Assembly: GCA_964643355.1 (NCBI GenBank)
Contig: CAZXPW010000015.1
Span: 19,225-83,224, forward strand
Origin: FEN-1350 sp964643355
GTDB taxonomy: Bacteria; Planctomycetota; Phycisphaerae; Sedimentisphaerales; Anaerohalosphaeraceae
DNA: 64,000 nt
Direction of reading: 5' to 3'
The translations under genes and the position numbers were made by a program. Under the pieces are notes generated by a model, which was given only the letters and a program-made list of their open reading frames with translations, was not told where the DNA came from and searched no databases. Of the stretch, positions 44,116 to 52,768 are shown piece after piece (the stretch's first letter is position 1; the number at the start of each line of letters is the position of its first letter).

Positions 44116-45432
44116 TTATAATAATACATACGGCGCTCGACGAGGACGGTCATACCAGCGTGCCGCTTGGGGATCATTCAGGATCTGTTCACTGCTGGGA
44201 TCCCAATCAATCGGACGGCCCAACCGTTCGGCGATTCCGCTGAGCTGGCAGATCGTACCCGTACGGTGACCGATTTCGGCGGTGCAGATGGGCTGTTTGC
44301 GGCTGCGAATGCAATCGATCCAGTTGCCAAGGTGATCTCTCGATTCATACAAATGGATATCGTTGGGGCCGATCGGCCTGCGGGCCAGTTCGGCCGGCAC
44401 GGTATCGAGCATGCCGCCGCGACTGACGAAAACCTTCCCTGCATCGCCGATAAACTCAATCATGCCGTTTCCGGGGTTGGCAAGGTTGTCGGTGGGATGA
44501 TCACGCAACACCGTCGCGCCGTCAGCGTAAATATGAGTCTGATACGGCGTTCCGTTCCAACCCTTGGGGATGAATTTGACTGGGCCGGAATCATCCATCC
44601 CCAGGGCCCACTGGATGATATCGAAGTGGTGAGCGCCCCAGTCCCCATTTTTGCGGGAGCCGTACTCCCAAAAGCAGCGCCAGCCCCCTCCGAAGTTTCC
44701 TTCGACGCGCCGGAAGTTATAGGGATACCACGGGGTTGGTCCAAGCCAGCGGTCGTAATCGAACCCTTCCGGGATCGGTTGCTCCGGTAATGTCGCCGGC
44801 GGAGCAAACTGGCCCAAGCTGGCATAGCAAGTCTTGATCTTGCCAATCCAGCCGTTCCGGACGATTTCGCAGGCCGTGCGGAAGGCCCACTCGGATCGTT
44901 GCTGTGAACCCACCTGAAAGATGGTTCCGTACTGCTTGCAGGCGTTGCTGACGAGCCGGCCTTCGTGAATCGTGAGCGTCATGGGCTTTTCGCAGTAGAT
45001 GTCCTTGCCCGTTTTGATGGCCGCCAGGGAAATCGCCGCATGCCAGTGATCTGGGGTGCAAATGATGACGGCGTCAATGTCGGGTCGTTGACAGACCCCC
45101 TCATATTCCAGGTAAGCATCACAACCCTTGTATGTTCCCGATCCCTTTGCCTGGGCGTAAGCGCTGTCCGCCTGGATTTTGGCATTCTCCCGCTTTTTAC
45201 GATCGACATCACTGACGGCGAGGACTTGGACATCGGACCGTCCGAGCATCGCCCGAAAGTGCCCGCCCATCTGGCCGCCCATACCAATCATGCCCATCGT
45301 GATGCGATTGCTCGGGGCGGAAGCGCCGAACGCAGAGGACGGCACAATCGTGGGCATTGCCATGGCTACACCAAGAGCGGCTGCGCCCCTGACCATGAAT
45401 CTGCGACGCGTCATTGCGGCTTTTCTGTTCAT
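44116..45432 (-). CDS. Tat-exported Gfo/Idh/MocA oxidoreductase
   Basis: This 438-residue NAD(P)-dependent oxidoreductase has a twin-arginine signal (MTRRRFMVRGAAALG) and a Rossmann motif in MGMIGMGGQMG. CTPDHWHAAISLAAIKTGKDIYCEKPM is the hallmark of this family. Such exported forms are common in planctomycetes and probably act on sugars or aminosugar derivatives in the periplasm with a bound cofactor. AGGAG lies before ATG 45432; the ATG at 45414 is an alternative that starts exactly at the Tat motif. The substrate is unknown. Confidence 0.93.
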   Translation of the reverse strand: MNRKAAMTRRRFMVRGAAALGVAMAMPTIVPSSAFGASAPSNRITMGMIGMGGQMGGHFRAMLGRSDVQVLAVSDVDRKKRENAKIQADSAYAQAKGSGTYKGCDAYLEYEGVCQRPDIDAVIICTPDHWHAAISLAAIKTGKDIYCEKPMTLTIHEGRLVSNACKQYGTIFQVGSQQRSEWAFRTACEIVRNGWIGKIKTCYASLGQFAPPATLPEQPIPEGFDYDRWLGPTPWYPYNFRRVEGNFGGGWRCFWEYGSRKNGDWGAHHFDIIQWALGMDDSGPVKFIPKGWNGTPYQTHIYADGATVLRDHPTDNLANPGNGMIEFIGDAGKVFVSRGGMLDTVPAELARRPIGPNDIHLYESRDHLGNWIDCIRSRKQPICTAEIGHRTGTICQLSGIAERLGRPIDWDPSSEQILNDPQAARWYDRPRRAPYVLL

Positions 45433-46103
45433 ATATTCGATCTCCTGTTGAAACCTTTCCTTTTCAAGGTATCCTATGTCCGATCTGTGCTGATATTGTC
45501 CCGGCTACTGTTCCCCTTCATTTTATCACCGCCCGGAGGGGTGTGGTGAGATATAAAAAATAATGGAAAATGTGAAAAATCAGTAAACTACATTCTATCC
45601 TCCGGCCCTATTCAGCTCCATCTTTCGATTTCCATAGTTCCATGGTAGAAGTCCCCGGTAACCGCAGGTACTTTGTCGATGTTGTGAGGTCGGTCGTTTA
45701 TTACTTTACAGAAGCCCCCCCGAAATCCAAGGGGTCAGAGGATGAAAAAACCGAAAACGAGCCAATTTCTGCAAGAGTCCAAACAAACCCACCGGTCGTC
45801 TCCAAAGGGCCCCCAGCCAAACCCTGCATGAGACCCAGTTATGGATTGTCTATTGTTCTTCAGTTCTTCAATTTTCAAGGGGCGGTTAACGGAAGATTGT
45901 AACCACTTGGTTCCCTGGAAACGAAATATTTTTATGGTTTCTATTTTTTATCTCACTTCTGGCATTCTGGGCCGGTGTAATGATAGTATGGATATGGATC
46001 GACCCGTCGGAGCGAAAAGGCCGGGGATTCAACGATTACTTGGATTGTATTCGAGCGAAAGTCTCGAACCGATAGGAAAACCAAACAAGATAGGAGGTTT
46101 CAG
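45433..46103. other. Long divergent intergenic region
   Basis: About 670 bases separate the divergent oxidoreductase and CE1-like esterase genes. No coding sequence is convincing. It contains an inverted repeat at 45521-45558. A consensus AGGAGG is located just before the esterase ATG. The size fits a control region for divergent transcription. Confidence 0.5.
45521..45558. promoter_or_regulatory. Inverted repeat, possible operator or hairpin
   Basis: TTTTATCACC at 45521-45530 is mirrored by GGTGAGATATAAAA at 45545-45558, with an additional CCC/GGG inside. No T run follows, so an operator is as likely as a terminator. Confidence 0.3.
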
Positions 46104-47771
46104 ATGAATCACACGATTTCTATGGTTGGATTGTTCGTTTCCTTCATCGGCGGAATCTGTTTGGCGCAGGCAGACCAACCGCCAACGGTGGTGGAGGATT
46201 TCAAGCCCTCGACCCTCAACCAGCCCGGTCAGCAATACCCGCAGGTCAATTCTCAGCGATTTGCGCGATTCCGGATTGTTGCGCCCCAGGCCCAGAGTGT
46301 TAGTGTCGGCTTGGGCGGACGAGGAGGTACCGCACTCACGAAAGCCGATGACGGCTCCTGGGTGGGTACCACGGCAAGACCGCTGGATGAGGGCTTCCAT
46401 TACTACCACCTCACAGTGGACGGGGGAACATTTAACGACCCCGGTACCTTGAACTTTTACGGTTCTACTCGTTGGGAAAGCGGTATCGAAATCCCCGCTC
46501 ATGATCAGGACTTCTATGCTCTCAAGGATGTTCCACACGGCCGAGTGCAGCAGATTCTCTTCCCCTCCAAGAGCACCGGTACATCGCGCCGCGCCTTTGT
46601 TTATACGCCGCCAGACTACGACAAAGACTCCGCCCAGCGTTATCCGGTCCTGTACCTGCAGCACGGCTGGGGTGAAGATGAAACTGCCTGGAGCAATCAG
46701 GGCCGCGCTAATTTGATTATGGACAACCTCATTGCCGAAGGCAAGATCCGACCCTTCCTGATCGTGATGACCTACGGAATGACCAATGAAATCCGGTTCG
46801 GCGGCCTTCGAAATTTCGATATCGGGCCCTTCCAGACAGTTCTCGTTGAAGAGTTGATCCCGTACATCGATGCCAACTTCCGCACGCTCTCCGATCAACC
46901 CCATCGGGCCATGGCGGGCCTGTCCATGGGCGGAATGGAGACCAAGTCGATCACCCTGAAGAATCTCGACAAGTTCTCCCATATCGGTCTGTTCAGCGGG
47001 GGCGTCATTACCCCGGCCGATGTCGAGAATACGCCGGGTTTTAAGGAGAAAGTGAAAGTCGTATTCTGCAGTTGCGGCAGTCGCGAGAATCCCGGCAACA
47101 TCAATGCCAATCGTGAAGCTCTTGACAAGATCGGCGTCAAGAACACCGCATATGTATCGCCGGACACCGCGCACGAGTTCCAGACATGGCGTCGCAGTTT
47201 ACGCGAGTTTGCCCCATTGTTATTCAAGAACACCCTCTCCAGTGCCCTCGCTGCACCTGTACCTACACCGGCGAAAACGGCAGAGGGCAAACTGGTGATT
47301 CGGGTGGCCTGCGGGGCGTATGAGCCCTATACCGACAAGAACGGTAACCTCTGGCTGCCCGATGAAGTCAAGGCCCCCGGGGCATCGCTCACTCCGCCGG
47401 ACGGATCGACCGTCGAACGGGCCGAAGAGTTTGAGGTTCCCAATGTCGCCTTCCCGCAGATCTTCCGGACCGAGCGGTACAGCATGAGCGCCTACGAGTT
47501 CAATCTGCCCAACGGCAAGTACACCGTCCGGCTGCATTTTGCCGAGTGCTTTACGGGGATCACCGGCCCGGGCGAGCGGGTGTATTCGTTTGTCGTGCAG
47601 GGACAAAAGCCCGAGAAGGATTTTGATATCTTCAAGGAGGCCGGCGGGATGTACAAGGCGATCCAGCGGGAGTACAAGGGCGTCGAAGTGACCAACGGCA
47701 AGCTGAGGATCGAATTTACGCCAAACATTGAAAATCCGGCCATCAATGGCATCGAAATCTTCGCCGAGTAA
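46104..47771 (+). CDS. CE1-like esterase with N-terminal Ig-like and C-terminal malectin domains
   Basis: This is a 555-residue exported esterase. The signal peptide ends near residue 23. An Ig-like/CBM48-type esterase domain follows (about 45-120). The alpha/beta hydrolase (about 145-375) is of the feruloyl/acetyl-xylan esterase type (CE1, Esterase D-like): YPVLYLQHGWGEDE, nucleophile Ser274 in GLSMGG, and a histidine at about 357 in DTAHEFQTW. A malectin-like carbohydrate-binding domain (about 395-555) ends the protein. It probably removes feruloyl or acetyl groups from hemicellulose. AGGAGG lies just before the ATG. Confidence 0.88.
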   Translation: MNHTISMVGLFVSFIGGICLAQADQPPTVVEDFKPSTLNQPGQQYPQVNSQRFARFRIVAPQAQSVSVGLGGRGGTALTKADDGSWVGTTARPLDEGFHYYHLTVDGGTFNDPGTLNFYGSTRWESGIEIPAHDQDFYALKDVPHGRVQQILFPSKSTGTSRRAFVYTPPDYDKDSAQRYPVLYLQHGWGEDETAWSNQGRANLIMDNLIAEGKIRPFLIVMTYGMTNEIRFGGLRNFDIGPFQTVLVEELIPYIDANFRTLSDQPHRAMAGLSMGGMETKSITLKNLDKFSHIGLFSGGVITPADVENTPGFKEKVKVVFCSCGSRENPGNINANREALDKIGVKNTAYVSPDTAHEFQTWRRSLREFAPLLFKNTLSSALAAPVPTPAKTAEGKLVIRVACGAYEPYTDKNGNLWLPDEVKAPGASLTPPDGSTVERAEEFEVPNVAFPQIFRTERYSMSAYEFNLPNGKYTVRLHFAECFTGITGPGERVYSFVVQGQKPEKDFDIFKEAGGMYKAIQREYKGVEVTNGKLRIEFTPNIENPAINGIEIFAE

Positions 47772-47981
47772 ACACAATGCAGCCGGTATTATTTTCGATG
47801 GTAACCATAGACATGTTTCTTCCTGGACTGAAGATCACTGCATGCGGGGTTCCGCTTTGGCGTCGCAGCGGTCGAGATTCTGTTTCCAACCAAGGGGATG
47901 AAGGAATATACTACTCCTAAGTTGTCCGTGGGGACCACGGACAGGGATTTAACAGATCAATCTCGGTTTACGAGGATCGCC

Positions 47982-50900
47982 ATGAAAACAAGAATCCATC
48001 TTCTAATCGTTCTTTCACTTGCACTCACCCTGCCTGTCGCCTTGTTGATGGTGGCCGCTCAGGTCGGGGGCGGACAAAATGCCGCTCCCCCCAGACCTCA
48101 AGGCCCGGGTGATATCTTCGCCGCTGGCGGCTGTCCGCTGGTGGCCGCCCACAGCACCACGCGGGCGCTATATGCCTCCTACAACGGCCCGCTTTACCAG
48201 GTTCTGCGCCAGTCGGATGGCAAGACTCTGGATATCGGCGTTGTCCAACCCTCCGACGGGGATGCAGGCGGATACGCCGACGCGGCTGCGCAGGATGCCT
48301 TCTGCGCGAACACCTACTGTTGGATTACCACTATCTACGACCAGTCCGGCAAGGGCAACCACCTCGTTCAGGCGCCCCGCGGCGGTTTCAGCGGTCCGGC
48401 CATGGGCGGATTTAACAACATCCCGCTGGCCGACATGGCGCCGATTACGATCCTGGGACACAAGGCCTACGGCGTCTTTATCGAGCCGGGTATGGGATTG
48501 CGATGGAATGACGCCCATGGCACCGCCGTTGACGACCAGGCCGAAGGCCAGTACTGGGTCATCAGCGGTCACCATTACAATGGCGGATGCTGCTTCGACT
48601 ACGGCAACGCCGAGACCGACAGCCGCGACGACGGCGACGGCACCATGGAGACCACCTACTTCGGCAATGCCACCGCCTGGTATCGGGGCCAAGCTCCCGG
48701 CCCGTGGATCATGACCGACCAGGAAAACAATCTGGTGGGGTGTGTCAACGAGTCCCCCAACGATAAGTATTGTCCGGACCTTCCGATCATCACTTGGCGG
48801 TTCGTGACTGCTACGGCCGACGGCGAACCACACCACTGGAGATCCATGGGCGGCGATGCCCAGAAGGGCGATCTGAAGATTATGTTCGATGGGCCGCGCA
48901 TCAAGAATCCCAGAAGCAGCTATGATCCAATGCGGAAGCAAGGCGCCATTCTTCTGGGCAACGGTGGCGACAACAGCAACGGCTCGCAGGGCACCTTCTA
49001 TGAAGGCGCGATGACCGCCGCCAACACCTTCCCGTCGCAGGAACTCAACCAGAAGGTCCAGGCCAACATTGTGGCGGCCGGGTACGATGTACAGCGGCTG
49101 CGGATAGCGCCGGCATCCGCGATTGACGCTCCGCCCGGCCTTCAGACTTTCTCGCCGGGCTCCTCGCAAGATGCCACCGTGACATTCACCAATACCACGG
49201 GGGCGCCGGCGGCGGGTGTCAAATTAAGCATCTCCGTGCCCAGCGGATGGACCAGCGTAGTCTCGGGTACCACCGAGACATCCAAGACATTCCCTGACCC
49301 GATCGCCCCGGGCGCAACCGTGAGCGCAACCTTCAAGGTTACCTCTGGACCGGCTCCTTTCAACGGCGACATCGTTGCCAACGCCTCGTGGACAACGAAC
49401 GGCCGGACACAATCAGAGAAGATGGCCGAGAAGGTCCGGAATGTAAGCCCGATCAAAATCAATGAGTTCGCCAACTCGTTCATCGAGCTATTTAACGCCG
49501 GCGATAATACCGTTGACATTTCCAACTGGACCTTAACCCAGCACCCAACTCAGCAGCCGATCTTTTCATCGATAAAGATCCCGGCCGGTACTAAGCTTGC
49601 GTCCAAAAAATTCTACTTATTCGGTCTTTCTAACTCCGGGTTGGCGGTTTCCGCGCAAAAGGGCGATACCACCCTCTATGTCCGCAGCACGACCGGCATG
49701 AATGTCGGGGATACGCTTGAAATCGGCACCGGTTCCAATGGGGAAATCCGCAAGATTGCCAGCATCCGAACGCCGGCTCCTCCAACAACACCGGCTGGTG
49801 GACCCGGTGGATTTGGCGGAGGCCCGCGCGGCGGATTCGGCGGCCCCACGACAGTGTGGCAGCCCCTTCCCGACGGTCCTGTGATCACAATCCCTGCCGG
49901 TTCGACCAATATTCCGGTTACGAGCACGGCCGGTTTCGAGATCGGCCAGAAAATGGCCATTGGCTATGGCGCTACTTATCCCACGGTTGCCCAAGCCGTA
50001 GAAAAGTATGAGGTGGTAACTGTTACCGCCGTCGGAAAAGCCGGCACGCAAGGTTGGTTGTCGATGGACGCCAAACCCGGCGATACCAACATCAAGGTGT
50101 CCTCGGTTGCCAATATCTCTCCCGGAGACAAGATCCGATTGGGATATGACACCGTTGATCATGGAGTCGAGACTGTTACGGTCAAGAATGTTGGAACACA
50201 GTCGGCGCGAAACACATTCAATGGTCCTTTGCGGCCAAACGAGAATCCGGGCACAGGATTGGATTTGGTAGAACCGCTGAAGTTTCATCATTCGTCCAAT
50301 ATGCCTTTCAGCGTCCGGGGGACAGGAATCAGCTTCGAACCGGCCACAAAGTTTGCCCACTCGAGCAATGAGCCCGTCCTGCCGCTGGGCACCAGCATTA
50401 CGCTGGACAAACCTCTGGACAAAGACCACGAGATCAATACGGTTGTGCGTGACGAGAAGGTTACGACCGAGGGGTATCAAGGGACGCCAAAACCCGACCA
50501 GTGGTTCGGAGGACCCGCTCTCGCCAACGCGGGGAATATGATCCTGCGGGATGCCGCAGGACTGGTGGTCGACAGTCTCAACTATGGCGGCCTTGTAGAT
50601 CCGTGGGCAGCAGAAGGTTACCAAGCCGTGTCCCCTGGGAACGGTTGCAGTGCGCCCGTTCCCAGCGCAGGCGGCAGGCCTGGCTTCGGCGGGCGCATCG
50701 GGCAAGCCGGCGAAACATCCAGCCGAAGCGCAGGACGCTTTCCAGACGGTAACGATTCTGACAGCAACTGTCGCGATTTCCTTTTGCAGACTACCACAAC
50801 CCTGTCAGCCGCCTCGGCCATAGAAGCGAACAATATCAAGGTCGTCAGTGTGGCGGACTTTCTCCCAGGCCAGACGATTCTTATTGGTATGGGCGAGAAC

Positions 50901-51305
50901 CAAGAGACCGCTGTCATCGCGACAGTAGGCACTCCGGGGGGAACCACGGTGAGAACCGCCATTGAATCGGGCGCGACCGTGATCCCCGTTGCCAGTGCGG
51001 CAGGTTTTAGCCCCGGACAGTCCATTACCATAGACAGCGGCTCAAATTATGAAACGGCGATCGTTGCCTCCGTCACAGGCGGCCGGGGCGGATTTGGTGG
51101 TCCTGGCGGTGGAAGAGGCCCTGGCGGCAGTTCAATCACCGTCGCCTCCCCGCTCAAGTTGGCGCACGCGGCGGGTGCACAAGTCTCCGGTACCGGTATC
51201 ACTCTCGAAGGCAAATTGGCCAAATCGCATGAGATCGGAGTACAAGTTGCCGGTCATGTTCCCACGCCCGGTGCGCCTAACCAGTATGCCAGAAGACCTC
51301 AGTGA
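47982..51305 (+). CDS. GH54 alpha-L-arabinofuranosidase with NEW3-like, split lamin-tail and repeat modules
   Basis: This is a 1107-residue secreted enzyme. After a signal peptide, residues about 45-375 are a GH54 (ArabFuran-catal) domain very like fungal AbfB: AHSTTRALYASYNGPLYQ, CANTYC (108-113), a vicinal pair Cys203-Cys204 in GCCFDYGNAE, the expected nucleophile Glu248 in DQENN and acid/base Asp330 in GGDNSNG. It should release terminal arabinofuranose from arabinoxylan or arabinan. A NEW3-like domain (about 380-485) follows. A lamin-tail domain then appears in two parts (about 490-550 and 850-930), with repeat modules between and after, joined by glycine-rich linkers. ATG 47982 has GAGG upstream and begins the signal peptide. 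Confidence 0.9.
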   Translation: MKTRIHLLIVLSLALTLPVALLMVAAQVGGGQNAAPPRPQGPGDIFAAGGCPLVAAHSTTRALYASYNGPLYQVLRQSDGKTLDIGVVQPSDGDAGGYADAAAQDAFCANTYCWITTIYDQSGKGNHLVQAPRGGFSGPAMGGFNNIPLADMAPITILGHKAYGVFIEPGMGLRWNDAHGTAVDDQAEGQYWVISGHHYNGGCCFDYGNAETDSRDDGDGTMETTYFGNATAWYRGQAPGPWIMTDQENNLVGCVNESPNDKYCPDLPIITWRFVTATADGEPHHWRSMGGDAQKGDLKIMFDGPRIKNPRSSYDPMRKQGAILLGNGGDNSNGSQGTFYEGAMTAANTFPSQELNQKVQANIVAAGYDVQRLRIAPASAIDAPPGLQTFSPGSSQDATVTFTNTTGAPAAGVKLSISVPSGWTSVVSGTTETSKTFPDPIAPGATVSATFKVTSGPAPFNGDIVANASWTTNGRTQSEKMAEKVRNVSPIKINEFANSFIELFNAGDNTVDISNWTLTQHPTQQPIFSSIKIPAGTKLASKKFYLFGLSNSGLAVSAQKGDTTLYVRSTTGMNVGDTLEIGTGSNGEIRKIASIRTPAPPTTPAGGPGGFGGGPRGGFGGPTTVWQPLPDGPVITIPAGSTNIPVTSTAGFEIGQKMAIGYGATYPTVAQAVEKYEVVTVTAVGKAGTQGWLSMDAKPGDTNIKVSSVANISPGDKIRLGYDTVDHGVETVTVKNVGTQSARNTFNGPLRPNENPGTGLDLVEPLKFHHSSNMPFSVRGTGISFEPATKFAHSSNEPVLPLGTSITLDKPLDKDHEINTVVRDEKVTTEGYQGTPKPDQWFGGPALANAGNMILRDAAGLVVDSLNYGGLVDPWAAEGYQAVSPGNGCSAPVPSAGGRPGFGGRIGQAGETSSRSAGRFPDGNDSDSNCRDFLLQTTTTLSAASAIEANNIKVVSVADFLPGQTILIGMGENQETAVIATVGTPGGTTVRTAIESGATVIPVASAAGFSPGQSITIDSGSNYETAIVASVTGGRGGFGGPGGGRGPGGSSITVASPLKLAHAAGAQVSGTGITLEGKLAKSHEIGVQVAGHVPTPGAPNQYARRPQ

Positions 51306-51368
51306 TATCGTTTGGAGATCTGAATCAGCCAGCCGAAGTTAAAACCATCTTGAACAAAGACAAAGACT

Positions 51369-51392
51369 CCGCGGCTTGATGACCGGCCGCGG
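51369..51392 (+). terminator. GC-rich hairpin between arabinofuranosidase and VKOR genes
   Basis: CCGCGGC (51369-51375) pairs with GCCGCGG (51386-51392) around a ten-base loop. There is no uridine run, so it may act as a weak terminator or processing site rather than a full stop. Confidence 0.35.
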
Positions 51393-51417
51393 GGCCTTCT
51401 GTATTTCGGTATAGGCA

Positions 51418-52707
51418 ATGACCAGAAGGATCGGATTCTTGATTCCGAATGAACAAAAGATCTGTCTTTTCAGTCCCTGGCCCTTGTGGCGATGGTGCTT
51501 GATGATCCTGAGTTTGCTGGCTTTGGTGATGAGCATTTTCCTGAGCTGGCATTATCTGATGGGCAAGACGATGATCGGCTGCGGTGTGGGGAGTTCGTGC
51601 GAAATGGTACTCAATAGCCGTTGGTCAACAATAGCAGGGGCATTGCCTGTCAGTGGTCTTGCTGCGGGTGTGTACCTGGCGGTATCGCTTGCCGGTTTTT
51701 CCATCGGTCCGAGCACGGCGGTTCCGGTCCGGCGTCTGGCGTGGAGTGGGATGCTGGTTTTGGTCGGATCGGCTGCCGGAAGCGCCGTGTGGTTCACTTT
51801 TCTTCAGAATTGGGTCATCGGGGCCTTTTGTCCGTATTGCATGATTATGCACATCATAGGCCTGCTGCTGGCGGCTTTGGTGATCTGGCAAGCATCTTTT
51901 CAGTTCGAGAATGATTCAAACGATGTTGCCACGACGAATCCCTTTCCGACATCATTTGTCGGAACTGTTTCGGTTGTGAGCCCGCGGCGGATTATTCGTC
52001 CTTTCCTTATGTTCGGTCTGGTTTTGGTTGGTTTAGGTCTGGCGGGATTGCTTGCGGCCAGCCAGGTAATCATTCCTCCCCCAGCCGTCTATCGCGGCGG
52101 CCAATCACAGGACAATTTTCCCGCTTTTGATTCTCAAGCCGTACCGTTGGTCGGTTCACCCGACGCTTCCTATGTCGTTACCCTTCTCTTTGATTATCAA
52201 TGCCCTCATTGTCAGCAAATACATTTCATGCTTGATGAAGTGGTTCGCCGCTATAGCGGCAGGCTGGCGTTTGTTTTGTGTCCGACACCGTTGAACAGCC
52301 AGTGCAATCCTTATATCCTCAGGGATGTGAATTCTTACAAAGATTCCTGTGAACTTACGCGAGTCGGTCTGGCGGTCTGGGTAGGTAAGCGAGAGGCGTT
52401 TCCTGCCTTTCATCTCTGGATGTTCTCGTTGGAATCCGGCGACCGTTGGCGTCCACGGAGCCTCGAAGCCGCCAAGGCCAAGGCCGTAGAACTGGTCGGC
52501 CAGAGGGAGTTCGACGCCGCCTTGGCCAATCCGTGGATCGATAAGTATCTGCAAACCTCCGTTCGGATCTACGGCACCACCATCCAAAACGGCAATAATG
52601 CCATCCCAAAACTGGTTTTCGGCTCGCATTGGGTGATTCCCCAACCATATGACGCAGACGGTCTTGTTTCAATTCTACAGGATAGCTTGGCCGTACCCGC
52701 GCCCTAA
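51418..52707 (+). CDS. VKOR-DsbA fusion, disulfide bond formation protein
   Basis: This 429-residue membrane protein has an N-terminal vitamin K epoxide reductase domain with four or five helices: loop cysteines 55 and 61 (GCGVGSSC) and active-site CPYC at 138-141. A further helix (about 195-215) leads to a periplasmic thioredoxin-like DsbA domain with CPHC at 262-265. VKOR passes electrons from the thioredoxin domain to quinone, so one chain can both oxidise substrates and re-oxidise itself. It starts about 110 bases after the GH54 gene, whose product has conserved disulfides, and precedes other secreted hydrolases. Confidence 0.93.
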   Translation: MTRRIGFLIPNEQKICLFSPWPLWRWCLMILSLLALVMSIFLSWHYLMGKTMIGCGVGSSCEMVLNSRWSTIAGALPVSGLAAGVYLAVSLAGFSIGPSTAVPVRRLAWSGMLVLVGSAAGSAVWFTFLQNWVIGAFCPYCMIMHIIGLLLAALVIWQASFQFENDSNDVATTNPFPTSFVGTVSVVSPRRIIRPFLMFGLVLVGLGLAGLLAASQVIIPPPAVYRGGQSQDNFPAFDSQAVPLVGSPDASYVVTLLFDYQCPHCQQIHFMLDEVVRRYSGRLAFVLCPTPLNSQCNPYILRDVNSYKDSCELTRVGLAVWVGKREAFPAFHLWMFSLESGDRWRPRSLEAAKAKAVELVGQREFDAALANPWIDKYLQTSVRIYGTTIQNGNNAIPKLVFGSHWVIPQPYDADGLVSILQDSLAVPAP

Positions 52708-52768
52708 GCAGACAATATTTTCTGGAACCAGGTTGGCCAACAAAAGGTCAAAGAAAGGAGACATCAAG

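Noticed and set aside
45642..45902. 86-residue plus-strand open frame in the long intergenic gap
   Set aside because: No ribosome-binding site, no recognisable protein features and atypical composition.
46029..47174. 381-residue minus-strand open frame
   Set aside because: It is antisense to the CE1-like esterase, which has a signal peptide, ribosome-binding site and catalytic motifs.
49617..50705. 362-residue minus-strand open frame
   Set aside because: It is antisense to the repeat region of the GH54 protein; its length reflects codon bias in the real gene.
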